64,000 bases of DNA from an uncultured Gammaproteobacteria bacterium (GTDB taxonomy: Bacteria > Pseudomonadota > Gammaproteobacteria > Pseudomonadales > Pseudohongiellaceae). The DNA lies in NCBI GenBank assembly GCA_913048385.1, contig CAJWVZ010000012.1:1-64000 (forward strand), given 5' to 3'. The notes beneath the pieces are model-generated. The model saw nothing but the letters and a program-made list of their open reading frames with translations. It had not been told where the DNA came from and made no database searches. Shown in pieces: positions 21,262-30,057 of the stretch. Both the position numbers and the translations under genes were made by a program. The number at the start of each line of letters is the position of its first letter. Positions within the stretch are counted from its first letter, which is position 1.

Positions 21262-24200
21262 ATGAATCCTTATAGCCGCACAAGTGCAGTGAAAGTCGCG
21301 CGGTGGTGTGGAGCGGCTTGTCTACTCCTCTTCGTTGGGTTTTTGGGGGGCTATTTTTATATTCTTTCGATGATTCAAGACATTAAAAACGTTGAGGATA
21401 AGCTCACCGAAATAAGTGGATTGAATGTGAGTCTTCGTAGTCCAAGTCTGAGTTATCAAGATTTTAATCCGACTTTTTTCTTTCCAAATGTTGATATAAC
21501 GATCGCAAATCACAGCGTTGTTCCAGAGGCTTGGGCTTCTGCCGAGAGTCTGTTGTCTCTTCAGAATGTTCGGTTACAGTTTAAGCTATTTGAAAGCTTA
21601 ATTAGTCTGCGTCCTATTATTAACACCCTTTCAGTAGAAAATTTGGCGTTGGCCGTACATGAAGGTCTTCAGGATGGATGGCAGGTCAAGTGGAAAGATT
21701 TCTTTGGGAACGAAAATCTGGAAGCCGCGTATTTTCTAGACACTTTGTTAAAAGTTTCGGATCTACAAATCAAAGATGCAGACGTAAAGTTTGAACGGTT
21801 TGATAAACGCTCGGTGATGCTTCCAAACGTTAGTATTGTTATCCAAAACTCAGATGATGAGGGCTTAATGCATCTTGACGCTGAATCCCCAGCATTTGAT
21901 CAGCCTATTATATTGTCTTATGAGAACCGAGGGTATGCGGAGAAAGGTTTCTCTGGTGAGTTTCATGCTAGGTTTCCAGAGGGCGATTATACTAATTTCT
22001 TTAACATGATCTCGTTAAGAGATTCTTCGTTTGACGAAATAAGCATAAATGAATTTGTCGGCGGCGCTGAATTGTGGTTAGGGCTGTGCAACGGCCATGT
22101 TTCAGATGGGATGCTTGATTATGAACTTTCAAAAGTGGTAATCGACAATGATCAAGTTAGTGAGCTTGAAAATTTAACGGCCTTGGTTTTGTTTGATAGA
22201 AATTCCTCGAATGGCACGGCAGCCAATTGGAGGGTTTTGTTTCGAGATTTTTCAATGCAGTGGGAGGAAACAATTTGGCCAGAAACAAACTTGTGGTTTT
22301 CTTATCAAGAGGAAGCCTCTGAGGCTAATTCACGGATTGATATAAGCGCAGACTCTATCGATATTGAACGCCTAATGGAATTTACTAACCGAAACTTTTC
22401 GTTCGACCCTGTCGTTCAGGAACAAGCAATTAATTTAGCCCCAAGGGGAATTTTGAGAAACTTTACTGCTCAAATAACTGACATTAGGGAGGACGATGTT
22501 CCCTCAAGTAACGCATTTATTTTGAGAATAAAAACTAACCTCGACGGTGTTTCTATCGGTTCTGCTGGCGCCATTCCTGAAGTGGGAGGGGTCACTGGTT
22601 TCTTGAGTTTAGATTATGAACCGAAACAGCAAAAATTTTTGGGCGTCGCTAGTATCGAGTCTCAGAATTTCAGCCTAGGCCTTCCAAATACCTTTAGCGA
22701 ATTATGGAATTATGAATATGTAAACGGAGAAGTAGGCTTCACTGTCGATTTTTCTGACACAACTTCGATCAATATTTTAAGTAACATTGTTCATCTTCGA
22801 TCCACTAATACTGCCGGGAAGCTAAAGTTCCGATCTCGCATTATTCCAAACAGGGAGCCTAATCCAGTTAACGACCTTGAGCTGGTGGTTGGAGTTGATT
22901 TGATGGATGTAGAGGATCGTTTTCTTTATCTCCCAAACGGGCCGAGGATATCAGAGAATTTGAGAAGATCGATGGAATGGGTGGGTACTGCCCTCGAGGA
23001 AGGGGTTCTTGCTGACAGTGGCATTCTCTATCGTGGCTCAACGGTCAAAGATATCGACCCAGGATTGAAAACTTTTCAGGGTTTTTATCGAATTTCTGAT
23101 GGTGTTGTGAGATACGATAACGATTGGCCCTCAGTCACAAACGTCAATGGATTTGTTATAACGGCTGACGATCAAACTGATATAAAAATTGACACGGGAA
23201 AAACAAGCGGCCTTTTGCTCAGCGATACGGTTGGGACCATAAGAAAAATTGCAAACAGCACAGAGATTCAGCAAGGGGCTGGTTTGCTTAGAATCGAAGG
23301 TGTCGCTAATGGGGAGACCCAGTCCGGTCTGAAATTTATTTCTACATCACCAATGGATTTTGGGTTTAAAAATGCCATAGTTGACTGGAGTGCCGACGGG
23401 CAATTTAAATCTAGCATTGTGGTGGAAAGACCGCTAGGAAGCTCTGAATCAAACGTTGATGTTAGAGCGGAAGTAAGTATTTCAGATAATTCCCTACAGT
23501 CAACTAACTTCCCGTTGCAATTCGATAGCCTTTTCGGCGATGTGATATTTGATACCAGATATGGAGTCGAAAAAACTGAGTTAAGTGGTCTTATTTTTGA
23601 AGAGGCTATTACGTTCACACTCGACTCTGATCGACGTGTCGATAATGTTTTGTCAAATATTACCGTAAGTGCCAGCGGGGTCATGCCCTCGTTTAAGCTC
23701 AAGAGAATGCTAGGGCCAACGAGTTTTCTTGGGAGTCTCTTAACAGCTACAGAGGGCGACTTCAAATTCGATGCAGTACTTTCCTTACCTCAAAACAACA
23801 TCGGTCGAGAGCCTACCTTAGAGTTAACTTCTTTTTTGAGAGGGGTCTCGCTGAATCTGCCTCCTCCATTTGGTAAATCTAAAGTGGATACTTTGATGAC
23901 TAATATCAATTTTTTATTCGGCTCCACGCAACAAGCGGTGTCGGGTAAAATCGGTAATGGCGTAACATTCGACTTAAATTTAGCAGAGGGGCGCTTTAGG
24001 AATGGCGTCATAGGCGTTGGAGATACTCCTGAACGTTTATTGTCTGGCTTAAAAAACAGCACTGATGGTCTCGCGATTGTGGGACAGTTAGACAGGCTTA
24101 GCGTCGAGGCATGGCAACAGTTTTTCGACGATTTTTCAACAGACGCACTTAATTCGGAACAAAAAATCGAAGATTCTATGGCTTCCTTAGCCCAAAAATT

Positions 24201-25377
24201 TAGCTTTGTGGATTTAAGTGTAAATGACTTGAATGTTTATGGTGAAAAATTCTCAAATGTTAATCTACATATTGAAGGTGATCTGTATGAAAGGGCTTGG
24301 TTGATAGGACTCGATAGTCTGGACCTGACAGGGAACGTAGCCATACCGTTTGACTCGAATGAATATCTCGCGATTGATTTAGGGCGCATTGGTTTTCAAA
24401 AAGAGACTAATCTGAGTGATCGTATGTTCCCGGACTCTGATATTTTGACCGATCGAAGCGATGATCGTTTGGCACTCATTGATCCGCGCAATTTGCCAAA
24501 ATTAAAATTTTCGACTCGCGAATTGTTCGTCGGAGATAAGTCATTCGGTAATTGGAAATTTACGATTAATCCAACAGAGGCTGGGGCAATTTTCACAGAC
24601 TTAGTTTTTAATTTTCGAGGTCTCTCGCTAGGTGAAGAGGTGATACCTGACATTCCACCACCTCGGTTTGATTGGAGTTTTGATGAGCGGGGCCACGAGA
24701 GTCACCTGTTTGGAACACTCAGGGTTGATGATATTGCTGAGGTTCTAGTTGAGAATGGGTTTGCGCCATCGCTTGAGAGCAGCAATGGTGAGTTTGTGAC
24801 TGACATTCGTTGGCCAGGCTCACCCTTGTATTTTAGTGGCGATTACTTGAGCGGCAGCATTAAAACAAAAATAGAAGATGGACGTTTTTTGCAGGGAGGA
24901 GGTGCTTCGGGCGCTCTAAAATTGATATCAATTTTAAATTTTGATGATTTTATGCGGCGATTGCGCTTCAACGATGATTTATTGCGTAGGGGTCTGGCTT
25001 ACGAATCCATTGAGGGAGATTTTGTTTTTGAGCAAGGAATTGTGGATATCCAGGAGCGATTAGTCATTTCTGGACCCTCGAGTTTGTATCAGATTGCTGG
25101 AGAGGTTGACTTAAAAAATGAAACTATCGATGGAGAGATGTATCTCACTTTGCCTGTAAGCGAGAATATACCCTGGTTAGGGCTTCTGACATCAAATATA
25201 CCACTGGCTGTGGGTGCGTATTTGTTCGATAGAATTTTCGGTGATGAAGTAAGTAGTCTTACAAGTGCAATATATACTCTGAACGGTAACTGGGAGGGGT
25301 TAGAGCCACAGTTTAAACAAGCTTTTGGGTCAGTAGACGATTTAGATTTTAATGGCTCAGGTGCTGCGGTTGAGTGA
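21262..25377 (+). CDS. yhdP: AsmA-like intermembrane phospholipid transport protein YhdP
   Basis: Very long (1371 aa) envelope protein with one N-terminal membrane helix (about residues 14-34, around CLLLFVGFLGGYFYIL) and a huge beta-rich periplasmic region of the DUF3971/AsmA2 type. In Escherichia coli YhdP moves phospholipids between inner and outer membranes together with TamB and YdbH. The C-terminal part (about 1190-1350, with GGGASGALKLISILNFDD) is the conserved AsmA-like tail. The ATG is preceded by TGGAGC. It follows rng as in related genomes. Confidence 0.93.
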   Translation: MNPYSRTSAVKVARWCGAACLLLFVGFLGGYFYILSMIQDIKNVEDKLTEISGLNVSLRSPSLSYQDFNPTFFFPNVDITIANHSVVPEAWASAESLLSLQNVRLQFKLFESLISLRPIINTLSVENLALAVHEGLQDGWQVKWKDFFGNENLEAAYFLDTLLKVSDLQIKDADVKFERFDKRSVMLPNVSIVIQNSDDEGLMHLDAESPAFDQPIILSYENRGYAEKGFSGEFHARFPEGDYTNFFNMISLRDSSFDEISINEFVGGAELWLGLCNGHVSDGMLDYELSKVVIDNDQVSELENLTALVLFDRNSSNGTAANWRVLFRDFSMQWEETIWPETNLWFSYQEEASEANSRIDISADSIDIERLMEFTNRNFSFDPVVQEQAINLAPRGILRNFTAQITDIREDDVPSSNAFILRIKTNLDGVSIGSAGAIPEVGGVTGFLSLDYEPKQQKFLGVASIESQNFSLGLPNTFSELWNYEYVNGEVGFTVDFSDTTSINILSNIVHLRSTNTAGKLKFRSRIIPNREPNPVNDLELVVGVDLMDVEDRFLYLPNGPRISENLRRSMEWVGTALEEGVLADSGILYRGSTVKDIDPGLKTFQGFYRISDGVVRYDNDWPSVTNVNGFVITADDQTDIKIDTGKTSGLLLSDTVGTIRKIANSTEIQQGAGLLRIEGVANGETQSGLKFISTSPMDFGFKNAIVDWSADGQFKSSIVVERPLGSSESNVDVRAEVSISDNSLQSTNFPLQFDSLFGDVIFDTRYGVEKTELSGLIFEEAITFTLDSDRRVDNVLSNITVSASGVMPSFKLKRMLGPTSFLGSLLTATEGDFKFDAVLSLPQNNIGREPTLELTSFLRGVSLNLPPPFGKSKVDTLMTNINFLFGSTQQAVSGKIGNGVTFDLNLAEGRFRNGVIGVGDTPERLLSGLKNSTDGLAIVGQLDRLSVEAWQQFFDDFSTDALNSEQKIEDSMASLAQKFSFVDLSVNDLNVYGEKFSNVNLHIEGDLYERAWLIGLDSLDLTGNVAIPFDSNEYLAIDLGRIGFQKETNLSDRMFPDSDILTDRSDDRLALIDPRNLPKLKFSTRELFVGDKSFGNWKFTINPTEAGAIFTDLVFNFRGLSLGEEVIPDIPPPRFDWSFDERGHESHLFGTLRVDDIAEVLVENGFAPSLESSNGEFVTDIRWPGSPLYFSGDYLSGSIKTKIEDGRFLQGGGASGALKLISILNFDDFMRRLRFNDDLLRRGLAYESIEGDFVFEQGIVDIQERLVISGPSSLYQIAGEVDLKNETIDGEMYLTLPVSENIPWLGLLTSNIPLAVGAYLFDRIFGDEVSSLTSAIYTLNGNWEGLEPQFKQAFGSVDDLDFNGSGAAVE

Positions 25378-25462
25378 TCTTGTATTGCGCGTGTTTTGAG
25401 TCAGGTGTATCGGTTATTTGTGATAGGATTTGTTTCGATGGGTTTATCATAGGGAAAATTCG

Positions 25463-26845
25463 GTGAAATTCTTAAAACTAAACGTGTTACTAGTGTTTGT
25501 CTTCAATACTATTCTTATCACAGGTTTAAATTCTCAGACAATTGAAGACGAAGCGGTGCAATGGCTTCAAGATTTTATTCGTGTTGATACGTTCAACCCG
25601 CCCGGGAATGAGATAAGAGCTGTGGAGTTTTATGCTGAGATATTCGATAAAGAAGGTATTGAATACCAATGGGCCGAAAGTGCTCCAGGAAGAGGTAATA
25701 TTTGGGCAAGAATCGAGGGTGGAGATGAGCCCGGTCTGATGCTTTTGCAGCATACGGATGTCGTTCCGGCTGATCCGGAGTTCTGGACTGTTGATCCTCT
25801 CTCGGGTGATATAAAAGACGGGTATATTCTTGGTCGCGGTGCTCGTGACATGAAGGGTACTGGAGTTGCGCAATTAGCATCATTTTTAAGCTTGCATCGA
25901 TCAGGACAAATTCCGAATCGAGATTTGGTTTTTTTGGCTACTGCTGATGAGGAAGCAGGAGGGTTTTACGGCGCTGGATGGATGATCGAAAATCATCCTG
26001 AAGTTTTTGAGGGAGTAGGTCTTCTAATCAACGAGGGTGGGTCTGGTAGCATCTCTGGCAATGCTATCAAGTTTGGAGTTGAAATAACTCAAAAAGTTCC
26101 TGTGTGGCTTCGGATTACCTCTACCGATACGCCGGGGCATGGCTCTTCACCGAGAGTCACCACCTCTGTCAATAGCCTCTTAGAGGCCTTAAGTTTAATT
26201 AAGAATAACCCGTTTCCTCCAAGGATCATTCCGTCAGTAGATACATACTTTAAAGGTCTTGCGGACGCGATGGGGAGTGATGATTGGGCGGAAGCGTATT
26301 CAAATATGTCTGAAGCTATAAAAGATCCACAATTCTTGCCTGAGCTGCAACGATTTCGATCCGGGCATCATGCTTTGACGAGAGACACTTGCTCGATTAC
26401 GCGGCTGAGCGGCTCGAGTAAAATAAATACTATACCGCCAGAGGCATGGGCTGAGCTTGACTGTAGGATGTTGCCGGACCGGCCATCTTCCGATTTCATA
26501 AAGGAAGTTGAAAATCTGATATCCGGGACGGGCGTCGATTTAGAGGTCATTATGGCATTCACTCCGGCTATATCGGATACCAATTCAAAACTGTTTGAAT
26601 CAATAACAAATGTTACGGGGGAGCTTTATCCAAATTCGAAAGTTTTGTCTGCAGTAAGCACTGGTTTTACAGATAGCCATTTCACGCGCGACCTTGGTAT
26701 TGTCAGCTATGGATTTGACCCCATTATAACGCAAAGCGGAGAGCCCACCGGAGTGCATGGGAATGATGAGCGTATTCCGGTGGAGGCCTTTCGTAATGGG
26801 GTCGCCGACTTGTGGTCCATCGTAAGAAATCTTATTTTTGACTGA
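25463..26845 (+). CDS. Exported M20-family metallopeptidase
   Basis: Zinc-dependent exopeptidase/deacylase of the M20 (ArgE/DapE/CPG2) clan with a signal peptide (hydrophobic core about residues 8-22). Metal ligands appear as QHTDVVP (His97, Asp99), GARDMKGTG (Asp129) and ADEEAGG (catalytic and ligand Glu163/164). The lid/dimerisation domain contains GHGSSPRV. I chose the GTG at 25463, preceded by AGGG; an in-frame TTG at 25430 would add eleven residues before the signal. It stands between yhdP and the Nit gene, a slot not normally occupied. The substrate is unknown. Confidence 0.86.
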   Translation: MKFLKLNVLLVFVFNTILITGLNSQTIEDEAVQWLQDFIRVDTFNPPGNEIRAVEFYAEIFDKEGIEYQWAESAPGRGNIWARIEGGDEPGLMLLQHTDVVPADPEFWTVDPLSGDIKDGYILGRGARDMKGTGVAQLASFLSLHRSGQIPNRDLVFLATADEEAGGFYGAGWMIENHPEVFEGVGLLINEGGSGSISGNAIKFGVEITQKVPVWLRITSTDTPGHGSSPRVTTSVNSLLEALSLIKNNPFPPRIIPSVDTYFKGLADAMGSDDWAEAYSNMSEAIKDPQFLPELQRFRSGHHALTRDTCSITRLSGSSKINTIPPEAWAELDCRMLPDRPSSDFIKEVENLISGTGVDLEVIMAFTPAISDTNSKLFESITNVTGELYPNSKVLSAVSTGFTDSHFTRDLGIVSYGFDPIITQSGEPTGVHGNDERIPVEAFRNGVADLWSIVRNLIFD

Positions 26846-26860
26846 AAACATGGTTTGATA

Positions 26861-27829
26861 ATGGAAACCATTCCGCAAAAAAATTCACGATCTGATGATA
26901 AAATTGTTGCTGCTGTGATCCAGATGGTCAGCGGTTCAGATCTAGAAGAAAACCTTAAGAGTGCTGAGGATTTAATAACTGAAGCAGTCAGTGAGGGCGC
27001 TACACTGGTCTTGCTTCCTGAAGTGTTTGCCGTTCTCGAGTCTGGAGAAATTGGTCGAAAAAAAATGCTGTTATGCGCTGAAGACTATTGCGATGACGGT
27101 GACGAGCCAATCACTTTTTTACAACAGTTTTTGTCTGATCAGGCGTTGCGGCACTCCATAACACTCGTCGGCGGTACGATACCACTGAAGTCTCGCCCTC
27201 TTGTTAATTCTTACGAGTTTCTTGGCAGTAAAAAACCAATTGTTGAGTTGATAAGAACATCTACGATTGAGAATAGGCCATATCTTTCAGACGGGCGTGT
27301 TCGGGCGTCTTGTTTGGTTTACTCCCCAGACGGAAGCTGCATAGCAAGGTACGATAAAGTACATTTATTTGATGTGCGAGTGAGGGATAAGCAAACTGAA
27401 TATTCAGAATCGCTTAGTTATGAGGCGGGAGACTCGTTAGTCTGTGCAGATACAAACGCGGGTCTTATAGGCCTTAGTATTTGCTACGACATAAGATTTC
27501 CTGAGTTATATAGGCGCTTGTTTGTAATGGGAGCGAAGATCTTGACGATTCCGTCAGCTTTTACGAAAGTAACTGGAGAAGCGCATTGGCTAACTTTGTT
27601 GCGAGCTCGGGCTATAGAAAACCAATGCTTTGTCCTCGCGGCTGCTCAGGGGGGGACTCACTCTGGTTTAAGGGAAACCTTTGGTAGGTCTGCTATAGTC
27701 GATCCATGGGGTGAGGTTTTGACTTGCTTGGAGACAGGTCCCGGGTGTGCTGTTGCCATGCTAGATTTCCCTCGTTTAGAAGAGGTGCGCGCCAGTATGC
27801 CAATATACAACCATATGGTTTTGAATTAG
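26861..27829 (+). CDS. Nit-type carbon-nitrogen hydrolase (probable deaminated glutathione amidase)
   Basis: Cytosolic nitrilase-superfamily amidase with the Glu-Lys-Cys triad: LLPEVFAV (Glu54), YDKVHLFDV (Lys166) and LSICYDIRFPELYRRL (Cys208). These motifs match the Nit1/YbeM-like branch, which repairs deaminated glutathione; genes of this branch commonly follow yhdP in Gammaproteobacteria. The 322-aa product has a roughly 40-residue longer N-terminus and middle than the shortest relatives. The ATG at 26861 follows the M20 gene by 15 bases. tldD, often next, is absent here. Confidence 0.88.
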   Translation: METIPQKNSRSDDKIVAAVIQMVSGSDLEENLKSAEDLITEAVSEGATLVLLPEVFAVLESGEIGRKKMLLCAEDYCDDGDEPITFLQQFLSDQALRHSITLVGGTIPLKSRPLVNSYEFLGSKKPIVELIRTSTIENRPYLSDGRVRASCLVYSPDGSCIARYDKVHLFDVRVRDKQTEYSESLSYEAGDSLVCADTNAGLIGLSICYDIRFPELYRRLFVMGAKILTIPSAFTKVTGEAHWLTLLRARAIENQCFVLAAAQGGTHSGLRETFGRSAIVDPWGEVLTCLETGPGCAVAMLDFPRLEEVRASMPIYNHMVLN

Positions 27830-27880
27830 TTTGGATTTTTATTTTAAAACCACAGAACTTTGCCGTAGGCGATAATCTTT

Positions 27881-28630
27881 ATGTTTAATATTGAGTTTAA
27901 AGTGAACAAAGTATTCGTCACCAATCTTTTGGCGTCCTCTTTGGTGTTTATCGGCTTTTTGCTGGAGGGAGACATAAAATCTGTTGTTCTTGACGCTGGG
28001 TTTTTTGCTTTATCCGGCAGCATAACGAATTGGTTGGCGATTTATATGCTTTTTGATCGAGTCCCTGGTTTCTACGGGTCTGGAGTAATACCTTTGAGAT
28101 TTGAAGAATTCAAGATTGGAATAAGACATTTGATCATGGCCGAATTTTTTGATCGTTCTGATTTGGGAATTTTTTTTAGCCAGGAAGGGTCAGTTCAGCG
28201 GGATTTAGGTGACAAACTATCGAATATTGCCGATGGCCTTAAATTGGAGGAAGCATTTAACAGCTTGCTAGATGTCATCATGAACTCGTCATTTGGTTCA
28301 ATGTTGGGAATGCTTGGTGGAAGGGATGCCTTGATTCCTTTGCGAGAGCCTTTTATGGAACGAATGAAAGGATTCTTAAATAAAGAACTCAGCGATCCGG
28401 AATTTCAGCAAGGTATAAAAGAATCAATTAAATCCAGTTTTAATGACTCGTCAGTGCGAGAAAAACTTGCCGCTCTAATTGACGCAAGACTCAATGAAAT
28501 GACTCCGGAAATGGTAAAAAATATAATCCAGAGCATGATTCGCAAGCATCTGGGATGGCTCGTTGTTTGGGGCGCGGTGTTCGGCGGTTTGATTGGAGTC
28601 ACCCTTTCACTGTTGCAATTACTTGCTTAG
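27881..28630 (+). CDS. DUF445-family membrane protein
   Basis: A 249-aa protein with hydrophobic segments near each end (residues about 12-45 and 228-248). The region NWLAIYMLFDRVPGFYGSGVIPLR is split here for quoting as NWLAIYMLFDRVP then GFYGSGVIPLR; it is characteristic of DUF445. The middle is a charged helical part that probably sits outside the membrane. No enzymatic motif is visible. It stands alone between the Nit gene and a TetR regulator, without short spacing to either. Function is not established for the family. Confidence 0.75.
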   Translation: MFNIEFKVNKVFVTNLLASSLVFIGFLLEGDIKSVVLDAGFFALSGSITNWLAIYMLFDRVPGFYGSGVIPLRFEEFKIGIRHLIMAEFFDRSDLGIFFSQEGSVQRDLGDKLSNIADGLKLEEAFNSLLDVIMNSSFGSMLGMLGGRDALIPLREPFMERMKGFLNKELSDPEFQQGIKESIKSSFNDSSVREKLAALIDARLNEMTPEMVKNIIQSMIRKHLGWLVVWGAVFGGLIGVTLSLLQLLA

Positions 28631-28859
28631 ATTAAAACTTTTTTGTATTATCTCGATCCTAAAGATTCGCCAGCGTGAAATGTTTTGAGAGGCGTTTTTA
28701 CTGATAGTTTTGTTGCATTTAAAGCTGTCTGTCGAACTTTTTTTCGTATCTTTCTTTACAAAAGAGTATTCCAGAATAACTTGGTTCTGACTAAGTGAAT
28801 CAATTAGGTTTTTATGAAATCTTTGAAGTTCTTCAAAATTTATTAATTAGAGAAAAATT

Positions 28860-29447
28860 ATGGCCCGACCAGTCGAATTTAACGAGCATAAAGTACTCAC
28901 AAGTGCGATGGAGCAATTTTGGAGAGATGGATTCGAGGCTAGCTCAGTCCAAAAGTTGCTTGATTGCACCGGTATAAATCGTGGCACTTTATATAATTCT
29001 TTCGGGGATAAAGAAACTTTTTTTAAGTCTTGCGTTGATCATTACAATAAATTAGTCGGGACTCAAATTGAGGCTTCCCTCAAGAATCTGAACTTGAAGG
29101 ATTGGGATGCGATAGCAAAATTTTTCGAAATTTCTTTTGTTGAAGTTTCTAACAAACATCGTGGCATGGGATGTTTGCTCGTTAATACATTCTGTGAAAG
29201 CATTAATTATGATAAGGAGATGAGGAAAATAGCTAGGTCTTCGTTTGCTGCAATACGTAAACCGCTGCTGGAACGCTTAAGCGGAGCAAAAAAAGCGAAG
29301 AAACTGACGAAAGGAGTCACAGCGGAGTTTGCAGCTGATGTTTTGATGAACTCTTTGCACGGTCTTCGTGTCAATTCTCGCGATGGAAAAAGCTCTAAGC
29401 AATTGATTGAGATAGCAAAATTTTCTATATCAAGCCTTCAGCGTTAG
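28860..29447 (+). CDS. TetR/AcrR-family transcriptional regulator
   Basis: One-component repressor of 195 aa. The N-terminal three-helix DNA-binding domain (about 1-60) has SSVQKLLDCTGINRGTLYN followed by SFGDKETFF, the standard TetR helix-turn-helix. The C-terminal domain shows GMGCLLVNTFCES, resembling regulators of the TetR_C_16/AefR-like type with unknown ligand. The ATG follows an AT-rich leader. Neighbours do not reveal an obvious target; the adjacent ExbD and DUF445 genes are candidates, or it may control itself. Confidence 0.85.
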   Translation: MARPVEFNEHKVLTSAMEQFWRDGFEASSVQKLLDCTGINRGTLYNSFGDKETFFKSCVDHYNKLVGTQIEASLKNLNLKDWDAIAKFFEISFVEVSNKHRGMGCLLVNTFCESINYDKEMRKIARSSFAAIRKPLLERLSGAKKAKKLTKGVTAEFAADVLMNSLHGLRVNSRDGKSSKQLIEIAKFSISSLQR

Positions 29448-29515
29448 TTTTTGCATCTTTAGCTTAGGTTGTTATACTTTATCTGGTTAAATAAAATTAA
29501 TGTTTGGAATTAGTT

Positions 29516-29938
29516 ATGAAGAAGATTGCCGGAAAGCGAAAGGCTGACGATACAGCGATCGACCTAACGCCAATGCTAGATGTGGTGTTTATACTCTTGA
29601 TTTTTTTCGTTGTGACTGCGACTTTTTTGTCTGAAACTACAATCAACGCGGCAAGTAGTGAGAACAACGAGAATGACGAGCCACCACCAGATACAGATAA
29701 AAAGAATATTCTTTTTGAAATCGGCCCTAACGATGAAATTATATTGAATGGCAATCCACGACCGATCATTCAAACTCAAATTCGTTCCAATATTGACCAG
29801 CTGAAGGCGGAAAACCCCTCAGCTTCGGTAATAATCCAGCCCAACAACTCCTCAAGCGTTGCGATTATGGTTTCCATTATGGACGCGGCCCGGCAGGCTG
29901 GTATGACGGCAATCTCCATTGTAGAACCGAGAAGTTAA
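29516..29938 (+). CDS. exbD: ExbD/TolR-family energy-transduction protein (orphan)
   Basis: Inner-membrane protein with one N-terminal helix and a periplasmic domain. The proton-path aspartate lies in IDLTPMLDVVFILLIFF, where LTPMLDVVF is the ExbD/TolR hallmark. The rest (about 60-140) is the periplasmic fold. The 140-aa length is standard. The ATG at 29516 is preferred over a TTG at 29504. No exbB/tolQ or tonB neighbour is present, so its partner must be encoded elsewhere. A rho-independent terminator follows. Confidence 0.88.
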   Translation: MKKIAGKRKADDTAIDLTPMLDVVFILLIFFVVTATFLSETTINAASSENNENDEPPPDTDKKNILFEIGPNDEIILNGNPRPIIQTQIRSNIDQLKAENPSASVIIQPNNSSSVAIMVSIMDAARQAGMTAISIVEPRS

Positions 29939-29972
29939 CGGTCTTTTTGAAACAAACGCTATGGCTCTCGAA

Positions 29973-29997
29973 CGCATCACTCACGTGGTGCGTTTTT
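29973..29997 (+). terminator. Rho-independent terminator after exbD
   Basis: CGCATCAC (29973-29980) pairs with GTGGTGCG (29985-29992), with one G-U pair and a 4-base loop, followed by TTTTT. It lies 35 bases after the exbD stop and ahead of the aldolase gene. Confidence 0.85.
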
Positions 29998-30057
29998 CGT
30001 TGCGGTATAACATTTCTTTGTTTTGTTTAGATCTAATGTCAACAGGGGTCTTGTGTT

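Noticed and set aside
23268..23765. 165-codon minus-strand frame inside yhdP
   Set aside because: Antisense to a well-supported long gene; composition follows the opposite strand.
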